NCBI RefSeq assembly: GCF_033807575.1
Contig: NC_084723.1
Coordinates: 4,283,247 to 4,347,246, forward strand
Direction: 5' to 3'
From: Cydia pomonella
Lineage: Eukaryota > Arthropoda > Insecta > Lepidoptera > Tortricidae
DNA length: 64,000 nucleotides
The translations under genes were made by a program, and so were the position numbers. Every line of letters starts with the position of its first letter. Position 1 is the first letter of the stretch. Positions 56,641 through 64,000 of the stretch are shown piece after piece. Under the pieces are notes generated by a model, which made no database searches, was not told the origin of the DNA, and saw only the letters and a program-made list of their open reading frames with translations.

Positions 56641-57239
56641 GTATTCACAGTGTTCCGGAAAGTGTGCGTAACTCCCGTGGATTATATAAGGTCAATCAAT
56701 ATGGGTAAATGTGTTTTGGCCTTCACAGTGGGGCCTGTTTACACATTGACTATCGTTTTCGTAGCGCTACATGCGTAGCCGATTCTAGAGTTTTCCCGCT
56801 TTGTAGAGGAAAGCGGCTACAAACAGAACGCCCGCCCCGAGCGGGTTCCATTCTGTCCATAAGACTATTGAAATGTACATAATTAAATTAATTAATACAA
56901 CTTATTGCTTTCGCAATACAACTTTAATAAGAGGTAGGTTTGTACTTGTAGTAATTAAGTATTTAACAGTATACAACACAATACTGTTAAATAAAATAGA
57001 AATGAAGTATTCCACGAAATGATTTTTCAACTCTTTTTTTATATTTCGCGAAGTGAATATATATTTATATACCTACATGTCATATTAAGCAACTTGTATG
57101 TTTGGAACTATTTCAGGATTAGTCACGAAAAAAATTTGCCTATCTATTTAAACATTCTGGTTGACGAGTCTCCGAGTTGAGAAGTCGACGTTTTCAATGG
57201 AAAACGTATAATATTTTAACATTTTTGACCGCCAAAGAC
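56641..57239. other. no recognised feature
   Basis: AT-rich apart from 'cgcccgccccgagcgggttcc' near 56830. Confidence 0.35.
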
Positions 57240-57345
57240 GTCATATGGCGCGCGCGGCTTGAGCCCAATATGAACCTTCATGCGTACCGACAAGGTTCAC
57301 GATTACGCGCCGCGTACGATACGCGTGGCGTTCAAAGGGTTAAAG
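57240..57345 (-). repeat. relative of the minisatellite-bearing repeat
   Basis: Ends 'acgcgtggcgttcaaagggttaa', the inverse of the start of 33055-33320, and shares 'gcgcgcc' rich DNA, but has no 32-bp array. Confidence 0.55.
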
Positions 57346-57784
57346 ATTTATAATTTTGGACCCATATTAAAAGTTACTTAGTAAGAACTACATACTCGTA
57401 TATTCTAGTAAATGTTGGCTAAGGATTGCTTAAACACCTCGTGCCTATAGTTAGATATTATCATAGCGTAGCCAAAAGCGCTTTAGTGTATGTAACTATT
57501 AGGTATTTAGCTTTTACTAGCAAAAACATTTGCTTAGTCATAACAGAAGCCTAACCTAACGATCATGACCTAACATGCTCTAAAATCGTTAACGTGGGAC
57601 CAAAAAAGGCAGGTAATGACCGTGACTCTTAAGAGGCGACTAACGCAAAATTATAGTTTTTATATTCAATTTATACACGTGTTAATCGACAGCAAATGAT
57701 GTGAACAAATTACAGATAAAAAATTTGTGATTTTTTTTTGTCATTTTACTTTGTATTCTGACCCTGCACCAATTAGGATCTTTC

Positions 57785-57905
57785 GGTTTGGCTCATGGTT
57801 GACTGGTAGAGAATGCCTTCTGACATTAAGTCCGCCATTTGTACTCTTCATGTATTGTGCAATAAAATTTAAATAAATAAAAAAATAAAATAAAAAATAA
57901 ATAAA
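57785..57905 (+). repeat. LINE 3' end K, copy 2
   Basis: 'ggctcatggttgactggtagagaatgcc..ttaagtccgccatttgtac..tgtgcaataaaatttaaataaat' with AATAAA and a long A-rich tail. Confidence 0.82.
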
Positions 57906-58285
57906 CAAACTTTTTTTTTATAAAATAAAAAAAATATTCGTTAGCATACATGCTTTTTACAATAACAGGGTAGATGTCTCTTTTTAAGTATTCAGAGATA
58001 CTTGTGATAAGAGACACCGCTCTTCCGCAGTAAAGTATCAACAGTATAAGTAACTAAACTCTTAAGGGGAGGGGGGGGGGGGGATTTTTATGCTATTATG
58101 CGTAAAAAGAACACATCAGTGTTACATCGTATACGCGGGATCACCAACGGGATCCTGAATATGATAGCCGAGCGGTTTGATTCTGGTATTTATATATAAT
58201 TTATTGTACTGTAACGTAACACAGGTTGTAAGTTGATACGAACAAATATGTACTGTATTATTTGTCTGAGAATATTTCTTTTACC

Positions 58286-58371
58286 AGTTCGCCGGACGAT
58301 ATCGGCCTATCAGTTATTCGCAAAAGATGACAATTGCGAATAACTGACAGGCCGATATCGTCCGGTGAACT
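58286..58371. repeat. near-perfect 38-bp-arm hairpin
   Basis: Left arm AGTTCGCCGGACGATATCGG + CCTATCAGTTATTCGCAA, loop of about 10 nt, right arm the mirror with only two or three mismatches. Could be a very short MITE or, if transcribed, a small-RNA precursor. Confidence 0.88.
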
Positions 58372-58390
58372 TAATCAATGGGCCTCTTTA

Positions 58391-58582
58391 TAGCATTTAA
58401 CCAACCGGAGACGCCTTGTCTGTAATTTTTTTCCGTAACGTTCCGATTTGTACGTAACGTAAAGATAGCCATGTCAGATAAACTTCCGTCCATACAATAA
58501 GTATGACGTGAGTATGACCATTGGCCGAGGTTTTCGACAGAGGGGTAAGCTCTTAAAGGCGAATCCGGTTGGTTAAATGCTC
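58391..58582. repeat. short-TIR element
   Basis: TAGCATTTAACCAACCGG at the left with CCGGTTGGTTAAATGCT at the right. Directly follows the hairpin. Confidence 0.65.
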
Positions 58583-58861
58583 TAAGACTAAACTATATTC
58601 GCAAGAGCATACGCCAACCAGAACTTTTGAGTTGTTTGTTGGCTGGTAGAATTGACTTTTAATTTTTTTGTACATGATAAGTATTTGATATCATTAATTT
58701 TGAATCGATTTGATTTTTAATTTTGATTGCTAGTTCACACTTATTATTTTCCTTGCGTTATGGCGAAAAATCTTGTCTATGTCGGTGGCAATTTTTGTTT
58801 AACTTTCATGCCTTGATACCCTCTCAACGCTCAAGAGTACATTTACAACCCAATGGTTCAA

Positions 58862-58965
58862 TTTAAGAATCTTTCGCTTGCTCGGGTGTCAATAGCACGA
58901 AAGGTTAAACAACATCTTTTACCGCTTGTAAAACAAATAACTATTGTTACCTTCTAATTTCTTGC
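58862..58965 (+). repeat. dispersed repeat N, copy 1
   Basis: 'agaatctttcgcttgctcgggtgtcaatagcacgaaaggttaaacaaca..ataactattgttacc'. Inverted copy at 62450-62550. Confidence 0.7.
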
Positions 58966-59534
58966 CTTTCCCCCTCTTAAGCTAAAATCTATCAAATATT
59001 TATGTATGATAATTTAAGTAAGTTTAATAGAAAAGGGCCCATTTTGTTTTAGGGTAAAGATGCCCCGGATAGCTTGTGTTGTCATCAGTTAAAGCGCTGA
59101 GTCATGTAATCACAGACTAAAAAGCGTGTACCAAATTTCGTAGGTTCTTAAACTATTTTTTTTTTCGAATTTAGCTGTTGTAAGACATACTAACATTAAA
59201 CTAATGATACTGTTAGTGCTTGAAAAAGGAGACCTAGGCTCTTCGATACATGTCGCGCGAGTAACTAAACTATAAAATTAAAATACGCCTTAAAAGTTGG
59301 ACCTGGGTATGTCCTTAAACTACGTTCAAAAGAGAGGTATGGGTATTGTGAATGTCGTCTAGCTTAGTGTGGTAGAGCACAGCACAGCGGATGTCATTCC
59401 AGATCTAGAGCAGAGCCGAACTGGGGAAGTACCTCCACCTTACAGAAAACCGCAGCCAAATAACACTAGACCCTACTCATAGTGTTGTGTTTTGTGTTCT
59501 TGCCGGTGAGTAAAGTTGCTAGAGCTCAACGAGG

Positions 59535-59655
59535 GGAGGGAGAGTTGTTAGGGTCGGCAACGCGCATGTAATTCCTCTGGAGTTGCAGGCGTACATAGGC
59601 TACGGAGCCTGCTTACCATCAGGCGGGCCGTATGCTTGCTTGCCACCGACGTAGT
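59535..59655 (-). repeat. dispersed repeat D, copy
   Basis: Reverse of 'ggtggcaagcaagcatacggcccgcctgatggtaagcagg..catgcgcgttgccgaccc'. It directly continues from the LINE fragment at 59675-59765. Confidence 0.8.
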
Positions 59656-59674
59656 ATAAAAAGAAACCTCTGGC

Positions 59675-59765
59675 ATGGTGCCGAGGATGCTGGCAGCATT
59701 TCCCCGCTGTATTGCGATGCTAATACATTGTGCGAGAAAGCTGCCAGCTCTTATAAACCGTTTAG
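59675..59765 (-). pseudogene. LINE reverse transcriptase C-terminal fragment
   Basis: Minus strand encodes RAGSFLAQCISIAIQRGNAA then SILGTMPE. Clean frame running on into repeat D. Related to 52778-52930. Confidence 0.78.
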
Positions 59766-59824
59766 TTTAATGTTATTTTAGTTTGTAAATCACAGCTCTA
59801 CGTTACATTAAGGGATCTACTTGA

Positions 59825-60120
59825 CTATTACTTGAAGCAGGGAGGCCCGGGTTCTATTCCTGGTAAGGGTATTTATTTTTGTGTTCCTCACACATATAAA
59901 TTTCTTCCTGTATTTTTTTTTTTCATTTTCTATGTACCATCAGTTTCAAATTTTTCGTTAATAACTTGTCCATGCACTTTGAACCGTACTGTACAGAAGT
60001 ATTTATGGCTAACTACGTATATATTACATAATAATATATCGTCGCTTAGTACCCACAACACAAGCCTTATTTAGCTTAATGTGGGATTAGAGCAAGTGTG
60101 TAATATTACCCTATAATAAT
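59825..60120 (+). repeat. SINE family A, diverged copy
   Basis: B box CCCGGGTTCTATTCCTGGTA, 'cacaacacaagccttatttagcttaatgtggg' and 'taatattaccctataataatattt' tail. A box lost. Confidence 0.75.
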
Positions 60121-60324
60121 ATTTTATTCGTAAAACAAATAAAATTATTTATGCTCTAAAGTACGTAGACATAACACAAGAAAAATATCCGATGTTCGTT
60201 CAAAAAACATGAGTGACATTTCTAATTAGTTTAAAAGTATTTAGTGTAGGAGTATTTAGTTGGAATAACAGCCTCTGGCTTTGATAATAAACAGGTGCGG
60301 TTTGTAGTAAAACTTTGCTTAAGG

Positions 60325-60985
60325 GCCTGTATCACAATGTCCAAGCAAAGCCCTGAATAACTTATAATAATACTTAATAGGGCTCTAGGTGAAATAGAGG
60401 TAGCCGAGTTATAAAATTATGTAATTGAAATAAAATTTCAAGGGACATAATTATTTTTGCGGCATTTTATTTTTGATCCGCTTTTTTGACCTTCGCCAAA
60501 TCGCCAAATATATATAGTATTTTATACAATCGTGATATAATAGAGCCCTTTCCCCAATTCACAATTCAAAATTCAAAAATTCAAAATTCAAAATTCAAAT
60601 TTCAAAATTCAAAATGCAAAATACAAAATTCAAAATTCAAAATTCAAAATTCAAAATTCAAAATTCAAAATTCAAAATTCAAAATTCAAAATTCAAAATT
60701 CAAAATTTTATTCTGCAAGTAGGCCTCAAGGGCTCTTTTGCAAGTCAATACAACATTTATAGTGACATCATATAGTGACATGAAAAATACATAACAACAT
60801 TTATAAATACAAATGTTCCTAAATAAAGTCCTGAGTAAGCTACTTGCCACTTATCTGACGAATAAAGTCATCGTTGGCGTTTCACAATCTTCAAATAAGT
60901 TTAACTGGTAGATAAAGTACTAGTTTTGCAGGAAGTTTTATTTGGGTGTTCATTTATTTTTAGTTAGCTATCCAATACTTTAATA
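60325..60985. repeat. MITE copy 2 interrupted by satellite DNA
   Basis: 'gggcctgtatcacaatgtccaag' starts a relative of 35879-36075. The matching interior ('tgacgaataaagtcatcgttgg..tttcacaatctt') resumes at about 60853. In between are about 480 bp including a 7-bp tandem array. Confidence 0.65.
60556..60709 (+). repeat. (CAAAATT)n heptanucleotide satellite
   Basis: About 20 units of CAAAATT, slightly diverged at the left. Three units make 21 bp, so an artificial 78-codon frame of KIQNSKF repeats passes through. Not a gene. Confidence 0.93.
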
Positions 60986-61186
60986 AAGAACTAGAAACTA
61001 GAAACTAGTAAGTAGTAAGAAAGTATTTTTACTTGAATGACTTCACATTGATGATTGATTAGTATAATAAATTAAATCAGTAAAAGTTGCTTAAACAATA
61101 CAAGAAAAAAAGTTTGCTAAAAATAATTTATACAAGAAGATCAATAGTAATTTCACAGCTTATAATGATTTAGACAGAAAAGCAGT

Positions 61187-61627
61187 ATGAATATGAAAAT
61201 TAAGAAAAAAGTTATGGATATGTGTATTTTGCCTTCACTGACTTATGCAAGCCAAACGTGGCTGTTTACTGCAAAAATTAAATCAAAAATAACTACATGC
61301 CAGAGAGCAATGGAGAGAAGCTTGTTAAACATTAAAAAAGTGCAAAAAATACCCCACATAAATATAAGAGCTGTAACAAAACTAAAAGACGCCCTCAAGC
61401 ACGCTCAAATACAAAAATGGCGATGGGCTGGACATGTAGCCAGGCTGTCTGACTCGCGCTGGACCTTGCAAGCTACCACCTGGAAGGGACCTGCAGGCAA
61501 ACGACGCTCCGGCAAACCAAACAGTCGTTGGACTGATGACATTAATAAAATAGTTGGTAAAAACTGGAAATATATAGCTGCAAACAGAGATAGATGGAAG
61601 TCCTTGGAGGAGGCCTTCACCCGATGA
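61187..61627 (+). pseudogene. LINE endonuclease-RT C-terminal fragment
   Basis: 146-residue frame with KVMDMCILPSLTYASQTWLF, RAMERSLLNIKKVQKIPHIN, KWRWAGHVARLSDSRWT and RRSGKPNSRWTDDI. This is the C-terminal domain of RTE-like non-LTR retrotransposon polyproteins. The frame just upstream is shifted relative to the ATG, so the copy is 5'-truncated or mutated. The 3' region ends in (AATGT)n at 61777-61794. Confidence 0.9.
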
Positions 61628-61800
61628 GGGGTTCTTGTCCGCTACAAATAGTTAATCATTTGTTTATAAAAAATAATATGTTACTTAATATCTAAAAATT
61701 GACTGAACAAATAACAATATAAATTAAAAGAAAAATGACATACCTACTTAAATTATGTAAACGCTGACTAAAAATCAATGTAATGTAATGTAATCCTGGA
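61628..61800 (+). repeat. 3' UTR and (ATGTA)n tail of the LINE
   Basis: Follows the stop. The 'aatgtaatgtaatgtaat' tail (61777-61794) is a pentanucleotide array typical of RTE-like 3' ends. Confidence 0.65.
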
Positions 61801-62449
61801 CTCGAAATAAAAGGCTTTTAATATATTTTATATTTATATAATGATTTAGAACTTTACGATCGTCTTGGTGATTGGCACGCATCTCACTCACGACGTTAAT
61901 TTCATTTTACATGCATGCTGTCAAAAAAAGAGCTCATTTATATGGTGCGCCCCGAGGTCCTACTCAACATTAAAGGTTTGATAGGATTCCTCGAGGTGCT
62001 GGGCTGGCAGGACTAGCCCACCCCCAACATATCACGCAAAATAGGCGCAAGTCGTCGAGTTGCGGAAAATCGCCCGTATACAATACAATACAATGGTGCG
62101 ACAACTCGCATGCGAGTTTCATTATATTGCGGTATTTGATCGGCCGGCCGAATTGGTTGTAACCTCAATAGTCCGCAATGTAACTAAAATCGCATGCGAG
62201 TTCACGTCCCGTCTAAATCAGCCTAAGATCAAAATAGTAATAAGTTGTTAATAATTACTTAACCACCTACCACTAATGTAAAAAAGAAGTACCTACTTAG
62301 GGCGGCAAATTGCAACACTATGATGTACAGAACATTACGGCCCAAAGAATCTGGAACTTCATGTGTTCCACGGGCATTAGTAATGAACTTTATATGGCCG
62401 TCACAATAGGCTTGGTCAACGTTACACTCAAAGGCCCGCAACACCCGTA

Positions 62450-62550
62450 TAACAATAACAATAGTTACTAATTTTGTAAGGAGGCAAAGTTGTTGTTTAA
62501 CCGTTTGTGCTATTGATATCTGAGCAAGCGAAAGATTCCGAAATTGAACC
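62450..62550 (-). repeat. dispersed repeat N, copy 2
   Basis: Inverse of 58862-58965 over 'caatagttactaattttg..gttgtttaaccgtttgtgctattgatatctgagcaagcgaaagatt'. Confidence 0.7.
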
Positions 62551-63072
62551 ACAAGCGTAGCGAGTGGTTCAAAAAGTGGAATCTTAAGTATTGCGAGGGT
62601 TTAACGCACGAGGGTAAAACAAATTTTGCTACCGAGTAAAACACAAAATTTTTCACCACACCAATGCGAGGAAAATAACTGTAAAACATTACAAATCATT
62701 TCCAAATGAACGCTATAAAATAAAATTCAACCAGAAATAACACTTAAAATTCAATTCAACCAGCCAAAATGAGGAAACAACTCAAAATTTGTATCTAATT
62801 ACTTTTTCACTCTTGTGAACAAAATGCAATTTTCTCATCTGTTTGAAGTACCAAGAGGGTTTTACCAGCTGGTGTGGTGAAAATTAATTTCCCATGTTGG
62901 ATAATCATTTGTTAGCTGTGGGTAGCTTGACCCAATAAAAAGGCCGGTCAAGTAGAAATTGGTGATGTAACAGTTTTATAAAACAAAGCAGCTTGATTAA
63001 TGAGCTGAATTACAGCGCGGGTTTTCACGTAAAGTTTTCGTGCGAGGGATGCAATTAACCCTTAGTAATTTA
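62551..63072. other. AT-rich stretch, no gene
   Basis: Contains 'gcgtagcgagtggttcaaaa' and 'gcgagggtttaacgcacgagggtaaaac', probably part of a repeat. No feature supported. Confidence 0.35.
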
Positions 63073-63175
63073 CGTAGGCAGACGAAGATAAGTTGGCAGC
63101 GATTTGGACAGCCCAGAGAGTGCAAGTGGTATTGTTAGTGTTCTATGAAATACTGACGTATATTATTAATTTGAT
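63073..63175 (+). repeat. MITE family M, half copy
   Basis: 'ggcagacgaagataagttggcagcgatttggacagcccagagagtgcaagtg' aligns to the left arm of 51416-51570. Confidence 0.75.
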
Positions 63176-64000
63176 CTGGATTCGGTATGACTTTGATCTG
63201 GATTTGTTATGGAACCTGTCAGAGTCGAAAATGTCTTCAGAATCGTCAATTTCCAGAATCAAGAATCAGAATACGCCTAATGGTCCACATTGTAGTAAAA
63301 AGCGAGTACAGTTCGCGGCACATTTTGCACCTTATTATAAAGCAGTAAGGTGCAGAAATGTAAACATCTTTGACGTCGGCCGTACAAAATGTAACAATAA
63401 AATCCCGTTCTTGACCGTTTTCCCAGCGCTCCCAGTGAAGCGTGAACCGACTTTCCTCGGCACCTGACACTTACACGAAAGCGTTAATTACACGACTTAT
63501 TAGGTCAGGGAAATGTGTGAGAGTGTGATTGTCAATTGTTGACAAAGTAACGTTGATGTTGAGATTAACACAGAAAGACAACTTTTTTTCTTTGTCCATA
63601 GAGATAGATCTCCACAGTTCTTGAAAATATCTGAAGTAAGCAAACGGGTCATTTTTGTATGGGTTAATGTTATGTGGCTTTTCTGTGGATAGCTATCATA
63701 AATAAACAGATATTAAAGTAGCCATGCTTTAAATAGTTACGAAAAGTTGGGTCAATTTCCTGATGCGCACTTAATGTTCTGTTCTTCTGTTTGTTGCCTG
63801 TACATGTTCGTACATGTTTGTGACTGTCACGAAAAAATCTTCGAATCTTTTATCTTTCAATAAAAGGTAGGTAGGTTTGGTGTGTGCGTTGCAGCAAAAC
63901 AAAAGAGTGCTGGCTCAGTAATACGCTCCACTCTTTCATTTTAAGAATATTAATTATATTTCAACTGTGCATCTTTTAAGAAGGCTAACGAAGCAAATCG
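63176..64000. other. window end, no supported gene
   Basis: Frames at 63093-63470 have no motif or splice support. Confidence 0.35.

Noticed and set aside
60486..60722. 78-residue repetitive frame (KIQNSKF repeats)
   Set aside because: A product of the 7-bp satellite, which keeps one frame open every 21 bp.
61405..61620. Minus-strand 71-residue frame
   Set aside because: Antisense shadow of the LINE C-terminal frame.
63093..63467. 124-residue open frame
   Set aside because: Begins inside a MITE half copy and has no recognised domain or splice context.

Overview
This window looks like intergenic, intronic and repeat-rich DNA from a lepidopteran (moth or butterfly). I infer this from the AT-rich background, several SINE and MITE families with a lepidopteran look, abundant 5'-truncated LINE tails, and a split Osiris-family (DUF1676) gene. 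Host coding sequence is sparse. Most long open frames are chance frames in AT-rich or repeat DNA.

Host genes. Three phase-consistent minus-strand exons (52448-52608, 42409-42608, 39675-39889) encode an Osiris-type protein: a Cys-containing N-terminal block, a middle block, and the diagnostic Gly/Ala/Leu-rich hydrophobic segment. The signal-peptide exon and the C-terminal exon were not found with confidence. A separate minus-strand terminal exon (10871-10974) encodes a 33-residue charged, helical-looking C-terminus of an unrecognised protein. Two minus-strand 5'UTR-like exons with good splice donors lie inside the 9.8 kb Osiris intron.

Mobile DNA. At 84-3328 there is a Tc1/mariner-superfamily element with perfect 35-bp inverted repeats, TA target duplications and a broken transposase. 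It sits in a SINE that is also split by a second repeat. At 13713-30754 lies a 17.0 kb LTR element on the minus strand. It has two 3490-bp LTRs with one difference seen, a 4-bp AAAC target duplication, a primer-binding site matching the 3' end of tRNA-His, a G-rich polypurine tract, a TATA box and an enhancer-like tandem array in U3. It has no gag or pol frame in 10 kb of internal DNA, which makes it a very young LARD-like (large retrotransposon derivative) element.

The most interesting signal is inside that element. On the opposite (plus) strand, a series of exon-like units has good splice sites, stops in every frame of the exons examined, three units of 131, 129 and 130 nt that look duplicated, and a poly(A) signal. 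This predicts a spliced long non-coding RNA carried by a non-autonomous LTR element.

Remainder. 31-64 kb is a mosaic of foldback and palindromic elements, MITEs, SINEs of two tRNA-headed families, LINE 3' ends, minisatellites and unique AT-rich DNA. One LINE insertion with a 12-bp target duplication ends about 12 bp from an Osiris splice donor. All calls come from reading the sequence. No alignment or database search was run.
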